From Gemmatimonadota bacterium (GTDB taxonomy: Bacteria > Gemmatimonadota > Gemmatimonadetes > Gemmatimonadales > Gemmatimonadaceae), in the NCBI GenBank assembly GCA_028287235.1, contig JAQBQB010000001.1, forward strand, positions 52,344-116,343: a DNA stretch of 64,000 nt. The letters run 5' to 3'. Positions 50,970-59,586 of the stretch are shown here, one piece after another; positions within the stretch are counted from its first letter, which is position 1, and each line of letters begins with the position of its first letter. The position numbers and the translations under genes were made by a program. The notes beneath the pieces are model-generated. The model had not been told where the DNA came from. It did no database searches and worked only from the letters and a program-made list of their open reading frames with translations.

Positions 50970-52792
50970 TATTTCATCTCCTCGATGACGGCCGCGAGAT
51001 GCTCCGGCATCGGTGGAATCGGTTCGCGTGAGAGCTCCATGCTGCCGTCCTTCCCCTTTGCCACGACGAAGTTGAACGTGGCGAACGCCGGGTCCTTGTC
51101 CGGATAGTCTTCGCGAAAGTGTCCGCCGCGGCTCTCCTTGCGCTCGATCGCGCAGCGGGTGATCGCCTCGGACACCGTGAGCAGGTTGTCGAGATCGAGC
51201 GCGGTGTGCCAACCGGGGTTGTACTCCCGGTTGCCCTTCACGCCCGCCTTGTCGGCGCGGTCCTTGAGCGACCCCAGCGCCTGGAGCGCAACGTCCATCT
51301 CAGCCTGGGCGCGCACGATGCCCACGTTGTCCTGCATCGTCTCCTGGAGCGCCTCCTGCACCTGATACGGGCCTTCGGCGCTCGCCGCGCGGTCGAATGG
51401 CGCGAGCGCACGGCGCGCCGCCGCATCCACCGCCGCGCTGTCGATGCTCACGGTGCCGTTCGACTTCGCGAACTTCGCCGCGTGCTCGCCGGCGCGTTTG
51501 CCGAACACGATGAGATCCGACAGCGAGTTGCCGCCGAGCCGGTTGGCGCCGTGCAACCCCGCGGCACACTCGCCGCAGGCGAACAGCCCCGGCACCGTCG
51601 ACATCTGCGTATCGCCGTCGACGCGCACGCCGCCCATGATGTAGTGCGTCGTGGGGCCGATCTCCATCGGCTCCTTCGTGATGTCGATGCCCGCGAGCTG
51701 CATGAATTGATGATACATGCTCGGCAGCTTGCGCTTGATGTGCTCTTCGGCGTTGGGGAGCTTCTCCTTGATCCACGCGATGTCGAGGAACACTCCGCCG
51801 TGCGGCGAGCCGCGGCCACCGCGCACCTCGTTCACGATCATGCGCGCCACGTGATCGCGTGTCAGCAGCTCGGGCGGGCGGCGCGCGTCCTTGTCGCCCT
51901 GCGTATACCGCCACCCCTCCTCGGGAGTATCGGACGTCTGGGCTTTGTAGTTGTCGGGAATGTTGTCGAACATGAATCGCTTGCCATCACGATTCTTTAA
52001 AACCCCACCCTCGCCGCGCACCCCTTCCGTCACGAGGATGCCGCGCACGCTGGGCGGCCAGATCATCCCGGTGGGATGGAACTGGATGAACTCCATGTCC
52101 TGCAGCGCCGCGCCGGCGTGGTACGACAGCGCGTGGCCGTCGCCGGTGTATTCCCAACTGTTCGACGTGATCTTGTACGCGCGGCCGATGCCGCCCGTCG
52201 CCATCACCACGGCTTTCGCCTTGAACACGCGAAAACGACCGCGCTCGCGGTCGTAGGCCAACGCTCCCGCGATACGGTCGCCGTCTTTCAGCAACGTCAG
52301 CACGGTGACTTCCATGTGCACGTCGAGGCCTTGATGCACGCCATGGTCCTGCAGCGTGCGAATCAGCTCGAGCCCCGTGCGGTCGCCGACGTGCGCGAGC
52401 CGCGGATACCGGTGTCCACCGAAATTTCGCTGGAGAATGCGGCCGTCGGCCGTGCGATCGAACAGCGCGCCCCATCCCTCGAGCTCCTTCACGCGCTCCG
52501 GCGCTTCCTTGGCGTGGAGCTCGGCCATGCGCCAGTTGTTGAGGTACTGGCCGCCGCGCAGCGTGTCGGCGAAGTGCACGCGCCAGTTGTCGCGGTCGTC
52601 CACGTTGCCCATGGCGGCGGCCATGCCGCCTTCGGCCATCACCGTGTGCGCTTTGCCGAGCAGCGACTTGCAGACGAGACCCACGTTGGCGCCCTGCGCC
52701 GCCGCTTCGATCGCGGCGCGAAGGCCGGCGCCGCCCGCGCCGATGACGAGGACGTCGTGCTCGACCGTTTTGTATTCCGTCGGCGTGCTCAC
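50969..52792 (-). CDS. sdhA: Succinate dehydrogenase flavoprotein subunit
   Basis: A 607-residue SdhA/FrdA. The FAD dinucleotide motif is VLVIGAGGAGLRAA (15-28), the covalent FAD His is in AHTVMAEGG (His49), and substrate/active-site strings are QFHPTG, RGEGG, HYIMGGVRVD and ANRLGGNSL. The GTG start at 52792 gives a GTGA overlap with sdhC and the normal N-terminus; upstream extension is spurious. It oxidises succinate to fumarate in the TCA cycle (or the reverse). Confidence 0.96.
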   Translation of the reverse strand: MSTPTEYKTVEHDVLVIGAGGAGLRAAIEAAAQGANVGLVCKSLLGKAHTVMAEGGMAAAMGNVDDRDNWRVHFADTLRGGQYLNNWRMAELHAKEAPERVKELEGWGALFDRTADGRILQRNFGGHRYPRLAHVGDRTGLELIRTLQDHGVHQGLDVHMEVTVLTLLKDGDRIAGALAYDRERGRFRVFKAKAVVMATGGIGRAYKITSNSWEYTGDGHALSYHAGAALQDMEFIQFHPTGMIWPPSVRGILVTEGVRGEGGVLKNRDGKRFMFDNIPDNYKAQTSDTPEEGWRYTQGDKDARRPPELLTRDHVARMIVNEVRGGRGSPHGGVFLDIAWIKEKLPNAEEHIKRKLPSMYHQFMQLAGIDITKEPMEIGPTTHYIMGGVRVDGDTQMSTVPGLFACGECAAGLHGANRLGGNSLSDLIVFGKRAGEHAAKFAKSNGTVSIDSAAVDAAARRALAPFDRAASAEGPYQVQEALQETMQDNVGIVRAQAEMDVALQALGSLKDRADKAGVKGNREYNPGWHTALDLDNLLTVSEAITRCAIERKESRGGHFREDYPDKDPAFATFNFVVAKGKDGSMELSREPIPPMPEHLAAVIEEMK

Positions 52793-53589
52793 AGCAGCCT
52801 CCAGTCGTGCCACACACCCATTGAGCACATCCGCACGTAGAGGTCGGAAAAGGCGACGCCGATGAGACTCATCCACGCCCACTTCATGTGCCAGCGATTG
52901 AGGCAGCTCGAGCAGTCGTACGCCTTCTTGCGCACCGGATGCCGCGAGAGCTGGTCGAGAAACCCGCCCACGACGTGGCGCATGGAGTGGCAGCCGAGGG
53001 TGTAGCAGCTCAGCAGCACGACATTGACGGCGAGGACAATCGTCCCGACACCGATGCCGAAGTGCTTCACGCCCGGCACGTCCTCGAACCAGAGCGCCTT
53101 CCATACGTCGTGCGCGAGGAAGAAGAGAAAGAGCACCGCGACATACATGAAGTAGCGATGGATGTTCTGCATGATCAGCGGGAACGATCGCTCGCCGATG
53201 TAGCTGGAGCGCGGCTCGCCCACGGCGCAATTCGGTGGGTCGGCCCAGAACGCCTTATAGTAGGCGCCGCGATAGTAGTAACAGGTGAATCGAAACAGCC
53301 CGGGAAAGGGCAGGATGATCAGCGCCGGCGAAAAAGGCAGCAGGCCTGGCCACCAGCTCGGCTTTCCGCCGAACCATGCCGTGCGCGGATCGCCGAAAAT
53401 CTCCGGCGAATAGAACGGCGAGAGATACGGCCCGTACGCGTAGTGCGCGTTTTGAAACGCCGCCCACGTCGCGTAGACGACGAACCCGCCGAGGATCACA
53501 AAGACGATAAGTGGCTGAAGCCACCATGCGTCGCGCCGCATCGTTCCACCAAAGCCTCGGTGAAGGAGCGGAAGCGGTGCATGAGCCAT
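52789..53589 (-). CDS. sdhC: Succinate dehydrogenase membrane anchor subunit
   Basis: A 266-residue membrane protein with five to six helices, the single large anchor typical of SdhC in Gemmatimonadota and some Acidobacteriota rather than separate SdhC/SdhD. Candidate haem-ligand histidines are in IHRYFMY and GCHSMRHVVGG. A CxxC (YDCSSCLNRWH) near residue 227 is notable. Sequence divergence makes the family call partly contextual: it overlaps sdhA by 4 bp and is first in sdhC-sdhA-sdhB. Confidence 0.85.
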   Translation of the reverse strand: MAHAPLPLLHRGFGGTMRRDAWWLQPLIVFVILGGFVVYATWAAFQNAHYAYGPYLSPFYSPEIFGDPRTAWFGGKPSWWPGLLPFSPALIILPFPGLFRFTCYYYRGAYYKAFWADPPNCAVGEPRSSYIGERSFPLIMQNIHRYFMYVAVLFLFFLAHDVWKALWFEDVPGVKHFGIGVGTIVLAVNVVLLSCYTLGCHSMRHVVGGFLDQLSRHPVRKKAYDCSSCLNRWHMKWAWMSLIGVAFSDLYVRMCSMGVWHDWRLL

Positions 53590-53658
53590 AGGAGCGGGGT
53601 TTAGGGTTTGAGGTCCGGGGGACAGGCGCGACTAATGGACCTCGCCCGAAGCCCCTCG

Positions 53659-54579
53659 TCAATGCTCCGGGAGGAGGAAAGTGAACGAGTAGTCGATGAG
53701 TTGGGCAACGGCACAGCCGTGGATTGTCGCCGGAGTGAAGCGCTGCAGCGGGAGGGCCGTGATTGCCGCGCGAACGAAGGGGAGCGAGGTGGCGCGTACG
53801 ATCTCGATCGTCTCGAGGGCCGGCGCGCCTGAACGATCGACCACGAACCGCAACACCACCTGCCCGGTGGTCACGCTGTCGCGCTTCGCCTCCTCGGGAA
53901 AGGTCGCCGCCGGGTTGGCGCGTTCAGGCACGGCGTCGACGACCGGCATGCGCGGGAAGTAGCCGGCGGTCAGGCGGCGCGCGCCCTGCATCGAGTCGGT
54001 CGCGAAGCGGACTTCGAGCGTCATCGAGTCGTCGTGGTCGGGTGGAACGAGCAGGTCGGGAATGAACGCCACGTCGTGAATGGCGACGACGGCCGCGGAG
54101 TCGAACCCCGGCATGAGCGACGCCCTCGCCGTTCGTGCCGACGTGACCGCGCCCTGTGCATTCGCCGTGAACCTATAGATCCCGCTCAAGGTGGGGGCGC
54201 GCAGCTCGCCCGTTGTGTCGGCGCCGAGCTGGCGGAGGGTTCTCATGCGCGGGGGTCCGGTGAACACCGTGAGCCGAAAGGGCTTTGGCGTCACGAAAGC
54301 GGCGCCGATGTGGCTCGCGATGAGATTGGCCTGCTCGGGGCTCAGCTCACCAGCGTCGATCCGGGTGGCGGACAGAAAGAGCGCGGCGGGAGCCGAGTCG
54401 GCCTTGGCGGCGAGCACGATGGAGTCGCATCGCGCCGCATCGAGCCCGCCGGGGGCGCGGGACGTTTGCGCGAACGCGGTCGAGGCGCGAGCGACCGTGC
54501 AGGACATGAGCGCGATGCGAACGATGTGTCGGACGGCAGGGGTGCAGGCCCAGCCTGGATGTGGTCGATTGTGAGTCAA
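53659..54579 (-). CDS. Secreted protein with TonB C-terminal domain
   Basis: A 306-residue exported protein with a signal peptide ending AFAQ near residue 38. Its last ~90 residues (FPEEAKRDSVTTGQVVLRFVVDRSGAP) match the TonB/TolA C-terminal fold, and a second similar segment appears near 120-205, so it may have two copies. There is no N-terminal membrane anchor like that of TonB, so a periplasmic role distinct from energy coupling is possible. The frame begins with a TTG at 54579; an ATG at 54507 would leave only a short signal sequence. Confidence 0.75.
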   Translation of the reverse strand: MTHNRPHPGWACTPAVRHIVRIALMSCTVARASTAFAQTSRAPGGLDAARCDSIVLAAKADSAPAALFLSATRIDAGELSPEQANLIASHIGAAFVTPKPFRLTVFTGPPRMRTLRQLGADTTGELRAPTLSGIYRFTANAQGAVTSARTARASLMPGFDSAAVVAIHDVAFIPDLLVPPDHDDSMTLEVRFATDSMQGARRLTAGYFPRMPVVDAVPERANPAATFPEEAKRDSVTTGQVVLRFVVDRSGAPALETIEIVRATSLPFVRAAITALPLQRFTPATIHGCAVAQLIDYSFTFLLPEH

Positions 54580-54595
54580 GGCTCGCGTGATGATA

Positions 54596-56368
54596 TCAGA
54601 CTTCGGCGTACAACCGCTCGATCTCCTTCGCGTATTTCTCCGAGATCATCTTCCGCCGCAGCTTCATCGTCGGCGTCAGCTCGCCGCCGTCCACGCTCAG
54701 CTCGCCAGGCAGCACGGCGAACCGCTTCACCGTCTGCACGCGCGCCAGGCGCTGGTTCACCGCGTCGATCTCCCGCTGCAGGTACGCCGAAAAGCGCGCA
54801 CACTGGCCCGCCTCCTCGGAGGTGCGCGCGGGGCTGCCAGCGAGCGAGGCGATCGCCGGAATCTTCTCCGGATCGAGCGTGAGCAATACCGACAGGTAGC
54901 GTCGGCGGTCGCCGATGACCACCGCCTGGCTCACCACGCCGATCGACTTGAGCTGCCCCTCGACGAGCTGCGGCGCGATGTTCTCGCCTCCCGCCGTGAT
55001 GATGAGCTCCTTCTTGCGATCGGTGATCTTGAGGAAACCCTCATGGTCGAGCTCACCGATGTCGCCGGAGTGCAGCCACCCGTCGCCGTCGATCATCTCG
55101 GCGGTCGCCGTTGCATCCTTGTGATATCCCTTGAAGACGTGCGGCCCGCGTATGCAGATCTCGCCGTCGTCGGCGATGCGCACTTCGGCGCCGGGGAGCA
55201 CGAAGCCGGCGCGTCCCGTGCGGTAGCGCGTGGGAGTGGACGCCGTCGTGACGCCCGTGCTCTCGCTCATGCCGTACACCTCGCAGATCGGCAGGCCGAG
55301 CGAAAGAAAGAATTCCTGCGTATGCAGCGAGATCGGCGCCGCGCCCGTGATCAGCGTACGCGCGCGGTCGAGGCCGAGCGACGCACGTACCTTGGAATAG
55401 ACGACCCGGTTGGCGAGTGCGTAGAACATTGGGCGGCGGGCGCCACGCTGCTCCGCGTATCCGCCGGCGAGTCCCACTCGGCGGGCCCATTTCGCGATGA
55501 GGCGGCGGACCCGCGGGCTCTGCGCGCCCACGGCTTCCATTCGCGCCTGGATCTTCTCCCACACGCGCGGGACGGCGAGGAAGTGATGCGGCCGTGCGTC
55601 GCGCAGCGCTTCACCCAACGTGTCCAGGCTCTCGGCGAACCAGACGCAGGTGCCGAGCATGACGTTGTTGTGCAGGGAGAAGAGCTGTTCGGCGATGTGG
55701 CTGAGCGGGAGATAGCTCAGCACCACCTCGCCCGCTTTGATGCCGGCGAGCGCCGCTCCCTGCTCCACGATCCAGCTGATGTTGCGGTGCGTGAGCATCA
55801 CCGCCTTCGGCACGCCGGTGGTGCCGGAGGTGTAGATCAGCGTACAGACGTCGTCGAGCTGTTGCGCCGCGATGCGCGCGTCGAGCCGTTCGTCGGCCAC
55901 GGTTTCGCCGAGCGCGAGAAAACTCTTCCACGACAGTGCGTCGCCGTTCTCGGGCTCACCGTGCATCACGACGATGGCCAGCAGATGCGGAAGCTGCTCG
56001 CGCACCGCACGGAACTTCGCGAGCTGTTCGGCGTTCTCGACGAACGCGACGCGCGCCTCGCAGTGATGCGCGACGTACTGGCACTGCTCGGCCGTGTTCG
56101 TCGTGTAGATGCCCGCCGGAATGGCTCCGGCCGCGATGGCCCCGATATCCGCGATGAACCACTCGGGACAGTTGTACCCGATGATCGTGACGTGCTCGCC
56201 AGGCGAAACGCCGAGGGCGATGAGCGCGCGGCCGGCGAGCCGCACGTCGCGATGGTATTCGGCCCAGGAGATCGTGTCCCACATGATGCTGAGCTTGCGC
56301 CGCAGCGCCGGCGTACTTCCCCCGGCGCGGGCGGTGCGCTCGAAAGCGTCGAGAACGCGAGTCGGCAT
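54596..56368 (-). CDS. Long-chain acyl-CoA synthetase (AMP-forming)
   Basis: A 590-residue ANL-family ligase that activates fatty acids to acyl-CoA through acyl-AMP. Signatures are YTSGTTGVPKAVMLTH (A3), YGMSES (A5), SGDIGELD (A7, Asp for ribose) and GGENIAPQ with DRKKELI (A8). The C-terminal Lys near LTPTMKLRRK is the adenylation catalyst of FadD15-like enzymes. The start ATG at 56368 avoids an upstream frame extension antisense to the acyltransferase. It is divergent from the acyltransferase at 56413, suggesting shared lipid metabolism. Confidence 0.93.
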   Translation of the reverse strand: MPTRVLDAFERTARAGGSTPALRRKLSIMWDTISWAEYHRDVRLAGRALIALGVSPGEHVTIIGYNCPEWFIADIGAIAAGAIPAGIYTTNTAEQCQYVAHHCEARVAFVENAEQLAKFRAVREQLPHLLAIVVMHGEPENGDALSWKSFLALGETVADERLDARIAAQQLDDVCTLIYTSGTTGVPKAVMLTHRNISWIVEQGAALAGIKAGEVVLSYLPLSHIAEQLFSLHNNVMLGTCVWFAESLDTLGEALRDARPHHFLAVPRVWEKIQARMEAVGAQSPRVRRLIAKWARRVGLAGGYAEQRGARRPMFYALANRVVYSKVRASLGLDRARTLITGAAPISLHTQEFFLSLGLPICEVYGMSESTGVTTASTPTRYRTGRAGFVLPGAEVRIADDGEICIRGPHVFKGYHKDATATAEMIDGDGWLHSGDIGELDHEGFLKITDRKKELIITAGGENIAPQLVEGQLKSIGVVSQAVVIGDRRRYLSVLLTLDPEKIPAIASLAGSPARTSEEAGQCARFSAYLQREIDAVNQRLARVQTVKRFAVLPGELSVDGGELTPTMKLRRKMISEKYAKEIERLYAEV

Positions 56369-56412
56369 GAGAGACACTACTGTCCGGAACTCGGTGGCGC
56401 CACATTGAAGTG

Positions 56413-56985
56413 ATGAATGTTCCGATTCCTCCCGCGCTGCCGCGGTCGGGCACCGTCGTCGGGCGCGCCGTGGGCCGCTCCGTCCTCCGGTTGTTGCGCT
56501 GGCGCGTGGATGGAGCATTTCCGAACGCACCGAAGCTCGTGCTCATCGTGGCGCCCCATCGTTCCAACTGGGACTTCGTCGTGGGGCTGGCCGTGAAGAC
56601 GGCCCTTGGCATCGACGTGTCGTGGCTCGGCAAGCACACGTTGTTTCGCAAACCGTGGGGCGCGCTCTTCCGCTGGTGGGGCGGCATTCCCGTCGACCGC
56701 AGCGCGTCGCACGATACGGTGTCGCAGGTAGTCGAGACGTTCTCCGCGCGCACGCAGCTGATGCTGACGATCACGCCCGAAGGAACCCGGACACCGGGTC
56801 AACGATGGAAGACTGGCTTCTGGCACATCGCACATCGCGCGGGCGTGCCGATCGTGCCGGTCGCATTCGACTGGGGCCAACGTGTCGTTCACATCATGCC
56901 GGCGCTCGAGCCGAGCGAGCTCGAGGCCGACATGCGCGAGCTTCAGACCCAGTACGCCGGCTTTCGCGGGCGACACTCGGCCTGA
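56413..56985 (+). CDS. 1-acyl-glycerophosphate-type acyltransferase (PlsC-like)
   Basis: A 190-residue acyltransferase. Motif I is APHRSNWD (HxxxxD) near residue 47; motif III, EGTRT, lies near 123. No strong transmembrane segment, so it is of the short soluble or peripheral PlsC/LPLAT type. It transfers an acyl group from acyl-CoA or acyl-ACP to a lysophospholipid or related acceptor. ATG at 56413 is preferred to a GTG one codon earlier. Divergent from the acyl-CoA ligase across 44 bp. Confidence 0.88.
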   Translation: MNVPIPPALPRSGTVVGRAVGRSVLRLLRWRVDGAFPNAPKLVLIVAPHRSNWDFVVGLAVKTALGIDVSWLGKHTLFRKPWGALFRWWGGIPVDRSASHDTVSQVVETFSARTQLMLTITPEGTRTPGQRWKTGFWHIAHRAGVPIVPVAFDWGQRVVHIMPALEPSELEADMRELQTQYAGFRGRHSA

Positions 56986-56992
56986 CGGCGCG

Positions 56993-59098
56993 TCATCGAG
57001 CCGACACGCGTCCTTCGTCGAGGTATTTGGCCAGCCACTCGATCCACCGCCGCTGCACGTCCCGCGAGCGCACCGGGTCGGCGGCGTTGTGGCCGGCGAT
57101 CGGATAGGCGATGAACTGCGTCGGCACGTTGTTGTCCTTGATCGCGTGCCAGAGCTTGTAACCCTGCGTGACAGGCACGCGATCGTCGCCCACGTCGTGC
57201 ATCACGAGCGTGGGCGTGCGAATCTGAAACGCGTAGCGCATCGGCGACTGCGCCTCGTACGCCACGCGCTTGTTGCCGACCCATGGCGAGCCGCCGAACG
57301 CGCGCCCGCGATTGACGTTCGCGTCACCGAGGCTGTACTGGTCCACCCAGTCGGTGACGGGCGCGCCGGCGACGGCCGCACGCCACCGACCCGGGTAACG
57401 GCCGATCAGCCACGACGTCATGTAGCCGCCGTACGACCAGCCGGATACGGCGACGCGCGTCGTGTCGACGAACCCGCGCTTGGTCACGGCGGCGATCCCC
57501 GCGATGACGTCGCGCCCCGGCCCTTCGCCGGCGTCGTTGTCGATCAGCCGCTGATACGCGTTGCCGAGGTTGTCGCTGCCGCGGTAGTTCGGTTGGAACA
57601 CGACCCACCCGCGCGCCGCCATGAGCTGCGCCTGCGGCGAGAAAGTCTCGAGCGTCGCCGCCCGGGGCCCTCCGTGAACCACGAGCACGAGTGGGAATTT
57701 CTTCGACGCGTCGAAGTGGTCGGGATACGTGAGCGTGCCGTTGTTGTGCACACCGTCGGGGCTCGTCCAATCGATCGTTTCCGTCCGCCCGAGCGACAGG
57801 CCGGCCACTTCGGCGTTCAGATCGGTGAGGCGGCGCGGTTTGCTGTTCGCGTCGCGCATGTAGTACAGCTCCGCGGGGCGGGTGGGCGTCGTGCCGACGA
57901 ACGCGATCGCGCCGTTCGCGCCATACGCCATGTCCACCCAGAACGATGAGTTCGGGCTCACGCCCCCGAGGTCGAGCTTGCGCGCCGCACCGCCGTCGAG
58001 CGGGAGTGCCCAGAGTGACACGCGCCGGTCGTCGTTCGCGCCCACGAGCAGCGAGCGGCCGTCGGCGCTCCAGAACGTGCGCGCCATGTTGCGGTCGAGC
58101 GGCGCGGTGACGTTGCGCGGCTTGCCGCCCGACGCGGGAACGATGAACGCATCGCGGCCATACCCGCCGTCGCCGTTGCGGGCGTACCAGTAGACGATCT
58201 GGCTGCCGTCGGGAGAAAACTGCGCGTAGCCTTCGGCGCGCGTTCCACCGCCGGGCGCCGTGATCGCCCCGCTGGCGACGTCGAGCACCTGGATCGTGGA
58301 CCGCGCGAAGTCGCCGGAATGCGGCGCGGGTACCTTCGCGAAGGCGAGCTTGCTTCCATCCGGCGACCAGCTCAGCGGCGACGGCGGAGAGCCCGGCGGC
58401 CGCACCGTGGGCAGGCTCCAGCTTCCGGACGTGAGCCGGCGCGCATCGGCGCCCGCGGCGCTCACGATCCAGATGTGTGACGGCGTCGGCGCGGAGCGCA
58501 CGAGATAGTCGTCATTCCCGATCTCGAACGAGTCGTTGAACTTCTCCCCCTCTTCCGCCCCGCGCGCCGCGGGCTCGTCGGCCGTGACGTACGCGAAGGC
58601 GCGGCCATCGGGCCGCCACGCGTAGTGCTGCACGCCCCGCGGCGCGCTGGTCGTGGACGTCACTGCCGTCACGGAGTCGCCGTTCGGCAACATGGTGAAC
58701 AGTTGCACCGTCGCCGCCGCACCTGGAGCCGCAGCCGAGGCTGCGGCAGGAGAAGCCAGCGCGAGAAAGGCGATGTGGTCTCCGCGCGGCGACCATCGCG
58801 CCGAGCCGAGCGCCTGTCGTCCCGCGAGCACCGTGCGTTGCGCTCCACTCGCGACGTCGACGATGACGAGGCTCGCGTCGTACCGGTCCTGCGCGTAGTT
58901 CGCGCGTGAGACGATGACGGCGATCGAGCTCCCGTCGGGCGACAGCTGCGGATCGGCGACGCGAACGATGCGGCCGAGATCCGCGAGCTCCATGCGGCGG
59001 CCTTGAGCATTTGCTAACGGCGCTGCGGCACACAGCGCGAGGAGCGCCGCGCAAACGACGCGCGCGCGACCCGCGGGATGACGAACGAGACGATTCAC
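56993..59098 (-). CDS. Secreted S9-family prolyl oligopeptidase-like peptidase
   Basis: A 701-residue exported peptidase. A signal peptide (about 1-31, ANAQ) is followed by a WD40-like beta-propeller (about 35-410; repeated SPDGS phrases) and an alpha/beta-hydrolase domain (about 440-701) with nucleophile in GWSYGGY, Asp in HDVGDDRVP and His in AGHNA, the order of family S9 serine peptidases (dipeptidyl-peptidase IV/acylaminoacyl-peptidase). GTG start at 59098 has a GAGGTG site upstream. It is likely a nutrient-scavenging enzyme. Convergent with the acyltransferase, 7 bp apart. Confidence 0.93.
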   Translation of the reverse strand: MNRLVRHPAGRARVVCAALLALCAAAPLANAQGRRMELADLGRIVRVADPQLSPDGSSIAVIVSRANYAQDRYDASLVIVDVASGAQRTVLAGRQALGSARWSPRGDHIAFLALASPAAASAAAPGAAATVQLFTMLPNGDSVTAVTSTTSAPRGVQHYAWRPDGRAFAYVTADEPAARGAEEGEKFNDSFEIGNDDYLVRSAPTPSHIWIVSAAGADARRLTSGSWSLPTVRPPGSPPSPLSWSPDGSKLAFAKVPAPHSGDFARSTIQVLDVASGAITAPGGGTRAEGYAQFSPDGSQIVYWYARNGDGGYGRDAFIVPASGGKPRNVTAPLDRNMARTFWSADGRSLLVGANDDRRVSLWALPLDGGAARKLDLGGVSPNSSFWVDMAYGANGAIAFVGTTPTRPAELYYMRDANSKPRRLTDLNAEVAGLSLGRTETIDWTSPDGVHNNGTLTYPDHFDASKKFPLVLVVHGGPRAATLETFSPQAQLMAARGWVVFQPNYRGSDNLGNAYQRLIDNDAGEGPGRDVIAGIAAVTKRGFVDTTRVAVSGWSYGGYMTSWLIGRYPGRWRAAVAGAPVTDWVDQYSLGDANVNRGRAFGGSPWVGNKRVAYEAQSPMRYAFQIRTPTLVMHDVGDDRVPVTQGYKLWHAIKDNNVPTQFIAYPIAGHNAADPVRSRDVQRRWIEWLAKYLDEGRVSAR

Positions 59099-59160
59099 GG
59101 AGCACCTCGAGGAGGACGTGTCGTCCATACTACGCCCTGCGCCGGCACACGTCGAGCGCG

Positions 59161-59207
59161 AGTCGGCACGAGCCGGCACGAGCCGGCACGAGCCGGCACG
59201 AGCCGGC
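59161..59207. repeat. 10-bp direct repeat array
   Basis: Unit AGCCGGCACG is repeated: a variant at 59161, perfect copies at 59171, 59181 and 59191, and a partial at 59201. Each copy contains the palindrome GCCGGC. It lies just after the stop of the receiver gene (59217) and upstream of the peptidase gene. The 10-bp period matches one DNA turn. Confidence 0.8.
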
Positions 59208-59216
59208 GACGGCCGG

Positions 59217-59585
59217 CTAGCTCTTCGCCAGCTCGGTCGTCACCGTCGCGAGAAATTCCTTGTAGGCGATGGGCTTCGCGATGTAACCGTCGCAGCCCGC
59301 CGCGCGGATGCGCTCTTCGTCGCCCTTCATCGCCAGCGCGGTGAGGGCGATGACGGGGATCGCTCGCGTCGCGTCGTCGGCCTTGAGCAACCCCGTCGCC
59401 TCGAGACCGTCCATGCCGGGAAGCTGGATGTCCATGAGGATCAGATTCGGCTTCTCGTCACGCGCCAACGTGAGCCCGGCCTCGGCGTCGATCGCGCTCA
59501 ACACCGTGTGGCCCGCCGACTCCAGCAGGAACGTCGCCAGCTTCATGTTGGCGGGATTGTCTTCGACGACCAACACCGTTGCCAT
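59217..59585 (-). CDS. Single-domain response regulator (DivK-like)
   Basis: A 122-residue receiver: VVEDN pocket, acceptor Asp in LILMDIQLPGMDG (near 52), conserved Thr-Ala in ALTALAM, and KP in YIAKPI. The phrase is that of DivK/PleD-type receivers. It begins one base after the hybrid kinase stop, so it belongs to the same operon and is probably its phosphorylation partner. ATG at 59585 chosen by fold start; upstream frame is a kinase shadow. Confidence 0.92.
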   Translation of the reverse strand: MATVLVVEDNPANMKLATFLLESAGHTVLSAIDAEAGLTLARDEKPNLILMDIQLPGMDGLEATGLLKADDATRAIPVIALTALAMKGDEERIRAAGCDGYIAKPIAYKEFLATVTTELAKS

Positions 59586-59586
59586 C

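Noticed and set aside
59161..59207. CRISPR-like array
   Set aside because: Unit is only 10 bp with no spacers, so this is a tandem repeat, not CRISPR.
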